From Mesostigma viride (taxonomy: Eukaryota > Streptophyta > Mesostigmatophyceae > Mesostigmatales > Mesostigmataceae), in contig RPFO01000418.1 in the NCBI GenBank assembly GCA_009746045.1, positions 456,501 to 520,500 of the forward strand: a DNA stretch of 64,000 nt, given 5' to 3'. The position numbers and the translations under genes were made by a program. The notes below the pieces were generated by a model, which saw nothing but the letters and a program-made list of their open reading frames with translations, was not told the origin of the DNA and ran no database searches. Of this stretch, positions 34,001-45,500 are shown piece after piece. Within the stretch, counting starts at the first letter, position 1. The number at the start of each line of letters is the position of its first letter.

Positions 34001-37000
34001 GCACACTCTAGCATACTCAAGCACAACGTAACATCACAGTAAGATCAAGATTTTGTGACAATGGGATGTTACCAGTTACCACAACATATGCGTGACATCA
34101 ACACAGCATTACCAGAACACTCACGACGACAAGTCGACAACACTACACTCGCCTACTACGATGACATCACCACGTTGCACTCATACTCAACACACCATGC
34201 AGCACACACATGTTTGCCTGAACATATGCACTCTGAAGGATTTCTAACGCTGCTAAGGAGCATATAAAGTGGGATGGTTTGTAAGTCTAAACCATATCGA
34301 GATTGATAGCTTGCGCACAACAGAGAGTCGACATCTTGTACATTGCAGGTCCACAATATCTCAGCTTGCTTTTCTAACATGTATTTTTTCTAAATGAAAC
34401 AAGCCTTGCCACTCAATGGTCTGCACTCTGGAAATGTGTCCCTGCAATGTGCCCCCTATAGCCCATCACATGTCCAGGTGTCCAACACGAAAACAATCAC
34501 GATCCCCTGCTATAAAAACAACCCCACCGTCATGCAGCGCAAGCCTGGCCACTCACATGTCCACAAACATCTGCTGCAGGTCCAACATGCCCTTCTCGAT
34601 CTCCTGCCAGTTGGGGGTGGGGGCAGGGGGGGTTCAGGGGGTGGGGCTACACTGTCAAGAACCATATGGCACTAAGACAATGCGACCCGGCCGCACCTGC
34701 GCAAGCTATGCAGGAACGATTCTCTCCTTCTATGGATGCTAACAACATACCTTTTTGACATATAGAGTGACCCCCGAACCTTTCATCCCCCACTGAGCCA
34801 GAACCCAGCTCCATCAGGCGAGGAGGTAAGAGCCAATAACAACACTCACAGCATCCTCACTCCCAGCATCACAAGCCATGGACTTGAGTTGCATTCTCTC
34901 TCTTTAGCTGCATTCTCTCTCTTTGCACGCGCCCGCGTTGGGGGCATGCAGACCAGCACCGCTGACCTGGTGGGGGAGGCACGCCGGTCACCCCCTTGAA
35001 GCCTCGCGTCGACAAATAGTTGGGTGTCATACACTACGCATACTTGCATGTGACCATGTCAAACTTTATGGCCCGGTCATGTGCAACTGCTGCTTCTACA
35101 CGCGTGTGCAACTGTGCATCTGCTTCCACACGCACGCGCAGAGCTAGGCCACTAAACCCTGCATCCATACTCTAAGATACTATCTCGGGTATTTCATTTG
35201 GGATCTGTCATGCTGGCGAAAGTTGATGCACATATTCCAAACATGCACCCAGTTTGTAGCACGCAACACTACCAGAGTCCTAGCAAAAAAGCAAACCCAT
35301 CGGCAACAACCGCCATGGATTGTAGGTTCGTAGTCCTAGCAGGGCGCCCCTGTCCATTGTAACCAATTCCAATGGCTACAATCCTTGCATACTAACCCCA
35401 TCAGCTACAAGCGCCTACCCCAGCCCTAGCGCATTGTCGCTGCATCGGCTCCACCTACTCAATTTAATACACGCAGACTGCGTCACATAGCATAGTAAAC
35501 TGCTACAACTTGCACATTCCTAGCCCAGGGTAACCCTGTTTGTAATTTGAGACCGTACCTGCATGCCTTCCCGCCGGTCGCGCATCTCTTGGAGCACGTC
35601 CATAATCTGATAATAATACACGGACAAAGTGAGGGAGGGGGGAGAAGAGGGGTGAGTAACTGGTATGAAACAGGAATAATCTAATGAAACAAAGAGCAAT
35701 AACTCGCGCACCTCTTGGAGCACGTCCAGGATCTGGTAACAATACATGGACAAAGCGAGGGGGGGGGGGGGGGGGGGGCGGGCAGAAGGGGAACCATGAA
35801 AGTGAAATAATCAAGTGTACTAGGCCGGAGATGTGTTGTGTGTCTACGCTTGCCAACATGACAAATGAGAGGAAGGGGGGGACGAGGCGGGAGTTGTATG
35901 AAAGAGGAGTTAATGATCTAAAAGAGGAACAATAACGCGCGCATCTCTTGGAGCATGGAGAGAGCCTGATATGGGGACAAAGAAAGGGGGGGGGGGGGGA
36001 AATAGAAGAGAGCCAGGGGCGTTGTATTAAGGAGAATGATCTAAGAGAGGAACAACATCACTTGGAGCATCTCTGGGAGCTCGTCGAGCAACTCCGCATT
36101 GGAGTTAAACATGGGGGGGTGAAGTAGGGCTAAAGAGTTCAGGGGTTAATGTGGACAGAGAGCCTGGGGGCGCTTTGTGGTTAATGTGGTTGATTTATCA
36201 CCTACATTAAGTCCATTATCAAAGCACCCAACTGCTCCCTGCCCACGCTGCTGCTCTGCCACTGACACAGCATTGGTGCCTGTAAGGCACAGACAGAGTC
36301 CACCAGGCACCAAGTCCCGTAAAGCACCCGGCTGCTCCTTGCCCTGCTGCGCCAGTACCACCCAGAGACGACCTAATTATGATGTCCTCCCCTGCCTATT
36401 CAGGCACAGCGGCTAGTGAGGCCGCCTTGCTATTCAGGCACAGCGGCTAGTGAGGCTATTCAGGCACAGCGGCTAGTGAGGCCGCCTTGCTATTCAGGCA
36501 CAGCGGCTAGTGAGGCTATTCAGGCACAGCGGCTAGTGAGGCCGCCTTGCTATTCAGGCACAGCGGCTAGTGAGGCTATTCAGGCACAGCGGCTAGTGAG
36601 GCCGCAACCACCTGCTTCTTGCCCTGCTGCAGCATGGCCACGCAGCCGACTCTCATACCCTCGGTATCCGACCGGCCGACTCGCGTCCAGCATGATTACT
36701 CACTGCACATGCATGCATGTCAGGCACCACATGTCGTGAGTGCGCAGAGACTCACCAGCTCCTTGCCCAGACTAAATTTAACTCCTGTATCATGTCTCCG
36801 ACGAGGGTGTCTACCTGGCGATATCTCCAACCCTGTCTCTCCGTGCTTTTCAGGTCCCGAGTCCGGAAGGCACCGAGTCTAGTGTCCGCCAGACATCGAG
36901 TCTAGTGTCCGCCAAGCATCGAGTCTAGAGTCCGCCAAGCATCGAGTCTAGAGTCCGCCAAGCCTCGAGTCCAGTGAGGCGGCCCCCACCTGCTCCTTGC

Positions 37001-40000
37001 CCTGCTGCAGCACGGCCGCCTTAAGCAGGTTGCGGTCGTCCCCCTTGTCCAAGATCTCGTCCACCACAGCACTCTCCGGGGCCTCCCCGGTGATGACCAC
37101 GAGCTGGCGCCGCACGACCTGCAGCAGCATGGGCGAGGATCAGGGTCCATTAACTGATTAACAAATGATAACAAATCATTAATAACCACGTAGACTGTGT
37201 CACGTGGTACCAATACAGGAATCTTTGAAACCTACACACAATGAGGAGGGAGGGCGCCCTGGACTAGCTAGCTTGCACTAGCTAGTTTCTCACTGCCAAT
37301 AAAGAAACCCTATACACAGCGAGAAGGAGGGATTAGGGTCTTTATAGGATCCCTATTCTATACACGACCAGATTTCATAATTCAGAAGGTTGGCTCAGGG
37401 GGTCTTTATAGGATCCCTATTCCATACACGACCAGATTTCATAATTCAGAAGGTTGGCTCAGGGGGTCTTTATAGGATCCCTATTCTATACACGACCAGA
37501 TTTCATAATTCAGAAGGTTGGCTCAGGGGTTTAAAGACTTTCGAATACTTGGAATGGTTTCGAGGGTTAAAAGGGCTAAGAGAGTTCCACGTATAAAGGC
37601 GGAGTTCCCAGGCAAGGGTTATGGTTAACTGTTTTCCTTCAACATTTTGCTTGCGTGTGACAATCGATTTCCGCTCCGCAACAGACCCGTGACCTTCACC
37701 CCCCATACCGTCGTTAGGCATATAAATAGCCTTGGAACAGAGTCATTAGGGCCGTTTTCTTTGTCCCTGGCAAGCGAGGGCCGAAACACTCTTTTTGGCG
37801 GCTTGCGATGGTACATAGGTCCAAGTGGTTTGCTGTGACCAGTGGAACAGGCAAACAGAGAGTAAAGACATGGTGAATATTGGAGTGGTGGTAAGCCCAG
37901 CGCGGGCAGTCTCTACCTGATCTCAAATTAGTTTCTACAAAACAGCATTCCATCGGCCCCGTAGCCGAGGGAAGAGCCATTTTCAGTTCTCCATCCAGCT
38001 AAACCGCCATGCAGAACCCTGGTCTGCAGCTTACATAAACACCACCCAAAATCCACCGGCATTGCAATCACCTGTTATCCACATTTCTATCCAAACACCA
38101 CTAGTGTCCAGGGTCCTATGACTACCTCACGCAAAAAGCTGCAATAAAAACATACCAGTACTGGTACTAGAAGCAAACTCGTCTATTCCGCAGGTAATAG
38201 TAAGTATTGACTATTGAATGAACAATACACAGTTCCGTGCCACCCACCCACCCACCCACCCACCCACCCACCCACCCACCCACCCACCCACCCACCCACC
38301 CACCCACCCACCCACCCACCCACCCACCCACCCACCCACCCGCCCGCCTACCCACCCATTTACCCATCCACCCGCCCGCCCGCCCGCCCGCCGCCCGCCC
38401 GCCGCCCGCCCGCCCGCCCGCCGCCCGCCGCCCGCCCGCCCGCCCGCCCGACCGCCCACCCACCTCCCGGTGGTCCTCCCGCATGTGCTGATTGACATAA
38501 GTATTCATTATCAACTCGTGGTAGAATATCTAGTACAGGCGGCCACCCCCACCCACCTCACGGTGGTCCTCCCGTATGTGCGCCCGCATCATCGCAAACT
38601 CCTCCATGACGTCAGCGAACTTGCGCGATACCGCCGTTGCCAGCGCCACCCGGATGCGCAGCGCGGCCGTGCCCGACGCGCCAGGTGGCGCGTGCGCCAG
38701 GTCAGCGGCCATCTCTTCCTGCAAACGATGACGAACGAGGGGTATGCGGCGGAGTGGATACGAGTGGTAGGTGTGGTATAAGAGTGGATAAGAGTGGTAG
38801 GTGTGGTATAAGAGTGGATAAGAGTATCAGATAGAGAGTATGAGATATGGATAAGAGTGGTAGGTGTGGTATAAGAGTGGATAAGAGTATCAGATAGAGA
38901 GTATGAGATATGGATAAGAGTGGTAGGTGTGGTATAAGAGTGGATAAGAGTACAAGATAGAGAGTATGAGATATGGATAAGAGTGGTAGGTGTGGTATAA
39001 GAGTGGATAAGAGTATAAGATAGAGAGTATGAGATATGGATAAGAGTGGTAGGTGTGGTATGCGCCGGCGCCAGACCAATGGGGATCTGCAGGGTAAAGG
39101 GGACATGACGAGGGTAAGGAAATAAGGGGATCAAACTACTGTGTCCTTTGTTAGGGTAAGGGGACATGACGAGGGTAAGGAAATAAGGGGATCAAACTAC
39201 TGTGTCCTTTGTTAGGGTAAAGGGGACATGACGAGGGTAAAGAAATAAGGGGATCAATTAATTACTGTGTCCTTTGTTTAAGGCAACCCCTAGCGTATCC
39301 CAAAACAACGTTCAGGCCATCTCACCCCTGTCAATGAATAACCATGCATACAATCATATAACCCATGCAGCTTGGCCATACAACCGTGGATATAACAATA
39401 GAGTGACCATTGGAAACGGCCTGGCGAAACAACCGTGCAACGCAGTGACAACAGTCAGCCCAGGGGTCTGGGGAGGGGAAGAGATCGGAGCCACGGTGGA
39501 TCAGAGCAGACAAAAAGAGGCCGCACAAATGACAGAGTGCGCACCCAAGGAAGTGAGAAGGGAGAGGAGATCGGAGCCACTGCCGATTGATGACACATGG
39601 CAGAAGACAAACATGGGGCCAAGCAGATATACCCGAGAGCGCATGTACCTGGTACATCGGTGCACGTGTGTTCTAAGCATTCTGCATGAGTGCTCCCACG
39701 TAGCTGTGCATGACTGCCAAACCCTTCCCAGTGCCATTCACATAGAAAGAACAGCCACGGCTGCATAACGCAGCATTCGCGTTGACAGGCGACATGCCCA
39801 AGTGTTGGAGTTTATTTCCACATCTGCAGCATGTTGCCTATCAAGTACCATCACAGTGTGCTGTATATCAAGCAACCACCACAGAAGGTTGTCTATCAAG
39901 CACCATCGCAGCGTGTTGCCCATCAAGCACCACCACCGCCTGCGTAGTCTGACAAACAGCAGCACAGTGCGTGTTGTCTATCAGGTGTAACTGTTCCTGG

Positions 40001-43000
40001 CAGCCAAGCGCAGGCCTACCATGGTATGCATTCTCGTGATGCCGGGCGTTGATGCTGTCCATTTAGCCCAAAGCACAGGTGTTCATATAAGTATCTACAT
40101 CAGGTCAAAGCACAGGTGTTCATATAAATGTCTACATCAGGTCAAAGCACAGGTGTTCATATAAGTATCTACATCAGGTCAAAGCACAGGTGTTCATATA
40201 AATGTCTACATCAGGTCAAAGCACAGGTATTCATATAAACGTCTACATCAGGTCAAAGCACAGGTATTCATATAAACGTCTACATCAGGTCAAAGCACAG
40301 GTGTTCATATAAATGTCTACATCAGGTCAAAGCACAGGTATTCATATAAATGTCTACATCAGGTCAAAGCACAGGTATTCATATAAACGTCTACATCAGG
40401 TCAAAGCACAGGTATTCATATTAATGTCTACATCAGGTCAAAGCACAGGTATTCATATAAACGTCTACATCAAGTGTGTATGTCCATATGAATGACCGAA
40501 CACGCACGTCACTTGAGAATCCTCACCATGACGTTCTTCGCTGCCATCTCCAAATCCGCCAGGAATAGAATTATACAGTAAACTAGTAGGCATCTACAGT
40601 GATCGGCACTCACGTTCACGTGCATCATCGCCATGATGTGCCTCTTAACCACGTCTCCCTCGCGGCTGAGGAAGAGGACGGCCTGGTGGATCTGGTCGTT
40701 CAGGTCTGCGGTGGCGTGCCCACAAGCCACAGTAAGACCAAGTTCGAGAAAGGGGAACCAAGCAGGCCAAGTTAGAGACAGGGGATATGCCAAGGAAAGG
40801 GGAGTGAGGCAGACAGCAGGGGGCGCTTGATCCGGTTGCTCAGGTTTGGGGGGGTGATCGGCTCCACGACAGGTGGCAGGTCCAGGAGCCATAAGTGAGG
40901 CAAATACAAGGCAAACCCGTGGATTCATTCAATGAAAGGCTCTACTGCGGACACAAACCATGGGAGAGCTTAAGAGAGGATAACTGAGGCAGGTGGTGTG
41001 GTGTGGGTTGGGTTGAGAAGGGGAGGCCACGCCAGGCGAGGGCCCGGGGAGATGGTGGGGGAGGGGACGGGAGGGGAGGGGAGGTGGGCGGGCAAAAATG
41101 TTATAAAGCCGAAGCGGAGGAATTCTAAAATGTTGGTTACTTAAAAGCAAATTCTGGCAAGGTTCCCATCCCCAGTGGAATTTTGACTGCAAAGGTTCCT
41201 CTTTCCAAGCAGGTGAGAAAAAGTTCAAGGCGCGACAGGTCTCCTCAAGGAAAACACAAGCAGGCTCGGCATGCACAATTCAGCAGGCCTAGGTCTGCCC
41301 CGAGAGCAAACACAGAGTCACAGACAAGCAAGGAAAAACACCAGCGCTGTTAGCGCCAAAACGCAGATACCCCTCTCCTGTCCTCACGAGGCACCAAACA
41401 GGAATAAGAGTGAAGAGACACCGCACATAAGGCATGCACATAAGGCATGCACATAAGGCATGCACATAAGGCTCGTTCTGGGCCTGCCCATAAAGGCATG
41501 CAGGCGCTTGCATTCCATGGGCCTTGATTGCTTTGCATGATGCCTTGGCCAGTATATCAGCTGGTCACACAAGGGTTGATGTATTGGCCGAGTCATCACG
41601 CAAAGATCTCAGGTCAGATCTCAGGTCAGATCTCAGGTCAGATCTCAGGTCAGATCTCAGGTCTGCGGAAGAAGGCGGTTTGAATATCCAATCAGCAGTT
41701 CGCAACATCCCTCTTGCACCCCGCTTGGCACACGCGGGGGCAGTAGCCGGTGTGGCGGGTGGCCAGTTAACGTCACCAAGAGCTGCCGATAGACTGGCAG
41801 TCGAAATGGCACCTGCAACCCACATTCAGCGCTTTTTCATGCAATATATGCGCAAGATATGGGAGCCTCGTAACACAGTACGTGGGCAGACTAGAAGTAC
41901 AGGCTTTTCCCCCATGCAATATAGAAATATGGACCTGTCCCTGTATATGGGCAGCACTCATGCATTATACGAGCTGCCAAACCGCAGCGAATGCTCCCTT
42001 CACAGCCGATTCCAGACAAGGCAAACGGGACCGGTGATGGCACAAGGGACCACGGGGCTAGCCGTGGTGTGACTGCGTGATTCCAGACAAGGCAAACGGG
42101 ACCGGTGATGGAACAAGGGACCACGGGGTGACTAGCCGTGGTGTGACTGCAGGAGGCAACGTGGGTTTGGGTTCGGTACGGAGTGACCGAGCAATATAGG
42201 AGACCGACCATGATTGAAAGCGCATAGCATGGCAGAATGGTCCTTGAATGCATTGCTAGTTTGAACACATCTAGTTTGCACTACATCGGATCGACATAGT
42301 CCGAAGGTTTCAGGGCACTGCGCAAATAATTGTAGAAAATGCCCCTCGCCCCCGCCCTTTTCTCTCCCGAAGGCTGTAGAAACGGAGGAAAAAGCTACTA
42401 CTACAGCACTAGTGCCCAAGTCGATCTCCCATTACTGGACTGTTTCCAGTAACTGTCTAGTTACTTCTGGCACACGCCGCTGCTACTTCTACTACCGTGG
42501 ACTTCGGCGCTCTTGGTGGCCACCTGGCTCCTCTCGTGCAGTGCCAGCACATCCTTGAAGCCCTTGCGCAGGCGCTGGATGTTGGACTTGGCCTCGCTGA
42601 CCTGCTCCATGGCGGCACCCACGACCAGTCAGCCACACTGGAGAGGCACTACTAGGTAGTATGATCTTAAGCAAGGTCTGATGCGGAAACGGGATTGTAG
42701 TTGGGTAAAGTTGGGTAGCGTTGGGTAAAAGTTGGGTAGCGTTGGGTAAAAGTTGGGTAACGTTGGGTAACGTTGGGTAAAAGTTGGGTAGCGTTGGGTA
42801 AAAGTTGGGGAGCGTTGGGTAAAGTTGGGTAACATTGGGTAAAGTTGGGTAACGTTGGGTAGCGTTGGGTAAAACAAAGAAAATTAATCGCAGCCCCTTA
42901 AAAAAAGCAACAAAGCCAAACTCTGTGAGCAAGGTGGAATGAAAAAACTTGCAGAGAATAAAGTATTATATTTAGTGGGCTATGGTAGAAAACATATCCC

Positions 43001-44083
43001 AAGTACCATATACAAGCAGATGCTTGAGCCTACATCCTACTAGCCTTATTTGTTAGTGTCTAGTATAGCTTACACGCAAAGCCACCAAATCAATTGTTTC
43101 TGAACGTACAGCAGCTGCGCCCACTAATTGCGTCAATGAATCGTACCCATCATGACACCCATGACTACTTTTGGGTAGGGCAGTAAAGTGGAATAAACTT
43201 ATTAAGTATTAAGTTTGTTTCATCTTTTGTCACCTGTTGCAGCAGAACCAACAGCAGTACAAGCCATACCCACCCACCCACCCACCCACCCACCCACCCA
43301 CCCACCCACCCACCCACCCACCCACTTGGATGAAGCGGCCATCCCCATGGGAATGAGTGTCTCAATGGAGGACAGCACAGGCACAGGGCCTCGGTACCCC
43401 TACGAAGCCTCAAATAACCTATTAGTACCATAGTTGCCTATCAGAGCGAGCCTCAGTACCCCTACGAAGCCTCCAATAACCCAGTAGTATCATCAATGCC
43501 TATCAGAGCTGGCCTCGGTATCCCTAGGAAGCCTCCAATCACCTAGTAGTATCATCAATGCCTATCAGAGCTGGCCTCGGTATCCCTAGGAAGCCTCCAA
43601 TAACCTAGTAGTATCATCAATGCCTATCAGAGCAAGCTTCAGTACCTCCAGGAAGAAGCCTCCCAAGCCCGAGTCGATCTCCACCACTGATTCTTTTGCC
43701 GGCACTTCCCGTGCGCTGGCGACGGGGGGAGCAGGGGGCGCCGCAAGATCAAGCTCCCGCATCTCCACTTTAACGTGTTTGAGGGGAGACTTGGCCCCCA
43801 ACGGCTCTGGGGTCTCCCCCTCAAATGGGTTGGTGGGCTCCCCCTTGAATCGACCGGCAGGCTCCGCCTTCATAGGGTATTTGGTGGGCTCCACTAGCGT
43901 GGGGCTTTTGGGCTCCACCTCAAACAGGTTGGTGGGATCAGGCGTGTGAGGACTGGTGGGGTCGACCTCGAAGGGATTGGTCGGGTCGGGCTCGCGCGGA
44001 GTAGTGGGGTCTACTTCGAAAGGGTTGGTCGGGTCCGGGCCCGGCGGCGAGTCGGGTCGGTCCAAGTCCTGCACCCACGGCAT
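31023..44083 (-). CDS. Qa-SNARE (syntaxin) with N-terminal NPF repeats, multi-exon
   Basis: Membrane-fusion SNARE of the secretory or endocytic pathway. Exons by GT-AG borders, in order: 43646-44083 (start ATG 44083-44081), 42496-42601, 40614-40705, microexon 40527-40547, 38557-38718, 36990-37118, 35559-35606, 34557-34603, 31023-31181. All junctions whose two sides I found keep phase. Exon 1 has three NPF motifs (DPTNPFEVDP twice, EPTNPFEGE) and GLGGFFLE. Exons 2-5 give Habc helices (LRKGFKDVLALHERS, SRKFADVMEEFAMMRAHIRE). Exon 6 has VITGEAPESAVVDEILDKGD, matching the plant VTGE segment. Exons 7-8 start the SNARE helix (IMDVLQEMRDRREGMQ, EIEKGMLDLQQMFVD). The last exon has VEGTADYAHRGVQELV, a basic stretch and a C-terminal membrane anchor. 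The short exon holding the zero-layer Gln was not found; phases demand 3n+1 bases between 34557 and 31181. Without it the protein is about 400 residues, longer than usual because of the N-terminal extension. Confidence 0.85.
32078..32140 (-). repeat. LINE-type 3' end module in syntaxin last intron
   Basis: TTAATTAATTAGTTAATTAG followed by ACACGTAACTGCGTCACGTGAGCAT, the tail and stem-loop of the minus-oriented LINE ends at 46.9-48.5 kb. Confidence 0.7.
32142..32312. repeat. 25-bp minisatellite
   Basis: ACCATGATATGCCTATCAT plus ACATAG repeated about 6.5 times, nearly perfect, within the last syntaxin intron. Confidence 0.95.
32370..32715 (+). repeat. Dispersed repeat, copy 2
   Basis: Partner of 11800-12425. 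The clearest match is 32575-32712. It lies inside the last syntaxin intron. Confidence 0.6.
32828..34023. repeat. Decamer satellite (GCATACTCTA)n
   Basis: About 119 copies of a 10-bp unit with very few variants: TCAAGCAT units at both edges, single A-to-G changes, and one 4-base phase slip at 33126. It lies inside the syntaxin intron before the last exon. Neither strand codes for a protein that could be credited. Confidence 0.98.
34604..36989. repeat. Syntaxin introns with tandem copies of exon edges
   Basis: Exon 7 (35559-35606) has decayed copies: GCGCACCTCTTGGAGCACGT at 35707, GCGCATCTCTTGGAGCATGG at 35938, and a weaker one near 36057. The 3' edge of exon 6 (CACCTGCTCCTTGCCCTGC at 36987) recurs near 36608 and 36325. 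A perfect 60-bp repeat (three units, CAGCGGCTAGTGAGGC) fills 36416-36605, and a 24-bp repeat (GAGTCTAG(A/T)GTCCGCCAAG, about five units) fills 36864-36975, right at the donor of exon 6. Confidence 0.8.
37119..38556. repeat. Syntaxin intron 5: LINE end module, 68-bp repeats, (CCCA)n/(CCCG)n
   Basis: 37145-37215 holds a diverged TTAA/CACGTG LINE-end module. 37335-37530 has three units of about 68 bases beginning GGTCTTTATAGGATCCCTA. (CCCA)n runs 38242-38340 and (CCCG)n to about 38455. At 38463-38490 a partial copy of the 3' edge of exon 5 (minus-strand HMREDHREVGG) repeats the true edge at 38557. Confidence 0.8.
38740..39290. repeat. Two minisatellites in syntaxin intron 4
   Basis: A 63-bp unit (GGTAGGTGTGGTATAAGAG, GAGAGTATGAGATATGG) is repeated about five times at 38751-39062. 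A 61-bp unit (GGGGACATGACGAGGGTAA, CTACTGTGTCCTTTGTT) is repeated three times at 39095-39285. Confidence 0.9.
39291..40067. other. Intron sequence without a gene
   Basis: Part of syntaxin intron 4. About five imperfect 34-base units with CTATCAAG(C/T)ACCATC(A/G)CAG lie at 39835-39985. The open plus frame 39274-39768 has no recognisable feature. Confidence 0.5.
40068..40475. repeat. 37-bp minisatellite, about 11 units
   Basis: CAGGTCAAAGCACAGGT, (G/A)TTCATATAA and TCTACAT repeated with a constant 37-bp period and two alternating variants (GTATC / ACGTC or ATGTC). There are no unique spacers, so it is not a CRISPR array. It lies in syntaxin intron 4, next to the microexon. Confidence 0.95.
40706..42495. 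repeat. Syntaxin intron 2 with several short tandem repeats
   Basis: Holds CATAAGGCATGCA (14 bp, four units, 41427-41472), AGATCTCAGGTC (13 bp, five units, 41605-41662), and a 72-bp duplication (ATTCCAGACAAGGCAAACGG) at 42009-42150. The plus frame 41524-42072 runs through the AGATCTCAGGTC array and shows no family motif. Confidence 0.75.
42602..43645. repeat. Syntaxin intron 1 with GTTGGGTA minisatellite, (CCCA)n and 62-bp donor-edge repeats
   Basis: 42700-42875 is made of GTTGGGTAA(AA)/GTTGGGTAGC units. (CCCA)n fills about 43268-43324. From about 43388 a 62-bp unit (GCCTC(G/A)GTA, CCTA(G/C)GAAGCCTCCAAT, CATCAATGCCTATCAGAGC) occurs four times and runs straight into the true exon edge at 43646. 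The first part of each unit is a copy of the exon 1 donor region. Confidence 0.85.
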
Positions 44084-44752
44084 GAATAGGTCAGCGAAAC
44101 TTAAGTAAGGTGAGCAACATCCTAATTCAACAACTCCTAGCTCGGGCAAGCTGACCCCGACCACATGGGATTACCAGTCTGATTGACCATGGGACGGCGT
44201 GCTGGGGAGAAAGTAAATCTGATCCTGCGCACGGGAACAACCGAACTAATGGAATGGGATCGCAACCGTGCCTTACGGCCATCGGACGTCGTGGGAGGTC
44301 TCCACAAATCATGCATTCTAGGAGATAAGTGCACGATATCAGCCGCGCCTTGATGTCTCAACTCAGGTACACCAAGCCCTTTCCGTTAGAATTCAGGTAA
44401 TTAACGATAGTTAAGACTCCGCATACCCTGGCATTCACGTCCCTAAAACATATCAAGAGTATCTGTTATCGGCCAAGCATGGACAAACGATAACGCGGGC
44501 GAGTGAGGAAACGACGAAATTAACGTGTAGGAGGGCTTCATTATCGTTTGGCTCATGGGCGTTTGCGTAAATCCGCCAGCAGCAAAGACACCCGTGCTTA
44601 ATGGGACGTAATCTGCCTATGGCGCTTGCAACCTGGACCGTCCTGAAGCTAAGCACAGGACAGCACTCACAGCAGCCCCGACTACCGCGCAGCGCAATTC
44701 ATCTTCGTCGTAGGCATGACTGACGAATTGACGCGTAAGCTTACCTGCTCTG

Positions 44753-44797
<45 letters not shown>

Positions 44798-45500
44798 CCA
44801 CGGTCCGTGTCCAGTACCGACCGTGGTCAGGCGTACAACAGGCACCAATTTTGGCGGGAACGCGTTGGCGCGTTGGCGCCAAAACATCTGGATGCACACC
44901 GTGCGTAACTTTTTCCCTGATTACGAGGTGTGGCGTAAACGGAAAAAGCGAGTTCATGATGGATTCTCCTGTCTGACTGCTGACTGCTGAGTGACCACAG
45001 CCGTGGGCACGCCGGCAAGGTGCTAAATAACTGTACAATTGTCAATAATTATGAGCTCCATTATGTGGGCGTTTGACATGATCACCTGCCCATGACATGA
45101 CGCCTCGCGGCGTCCATCAACTTCGGTACCCTGTAACTACCATCGCCACTACCTATATAATAATATATAATAATCGATATCTGTACCGTAAAGCCTGCGC
45201 TGGCACTGACTAATTATAAACGTCTGGCTACACGTGGCAGACGAGAGGTTAACGTCAAAAAACCTACGGCAAAGCCGCCACAGGAAATGCTACTTTGACT
45301 AAGCACGAGAATTCATGATATCCTCGTGATTCCGCCCTTCAATTAATTTCACCAATCTGCGGATGCCGTGCAGCTGCATGAACGCCGTCCCACAAAATTG
45401 CACTCGGCCTATTAATCGGCCTTTGTACCCTTGTCGCTGCCCAGCTAGAATCCAAATTCCAAGCGGTTTACAGTAGTGAATACAGCTCAGTACGGAAATC
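44084..45500. other. Intergenic stretch between syntaxin and the small plus-strand frame
   Basis: Upstream DNA of both divergent genes. It holds a (GTT)n run at 44754-44798 and a TATATAATAATATATAATAAT stretch near 45154 that might serve as an AT-rich promoter element for the frame at 45501. No further gene seen. Confidence 0.4.

Noticed and set aside
34300-34400. Possible missing syntaxin exon (minus LEKQAEIL near 34370)
   Set aside because: No acceptor gives the needed phase without an immediate stop.
38211-38781. Pro/His/Thr and Gly/Trp repeat frames
   Set aside because: Produced by (CCCA)n and (CCCG)n in a syntaxin intron.
39274-39768. 164-codon plus frame
   Set aside because: Lies within a syntaxin intron, no motif, no codon pattern like the host exons.
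40068-40475. CRISPR-like array with 37-bp period
   Set aside because: Units follow each other without unique spacers, and the setting is a eukaryotic intron.
41524-42072. 182-codon plus frame
   Set aside because: Runs through an AGATCTCAGGTC repeat and a 72-bp duplication in an intron; no family signature.
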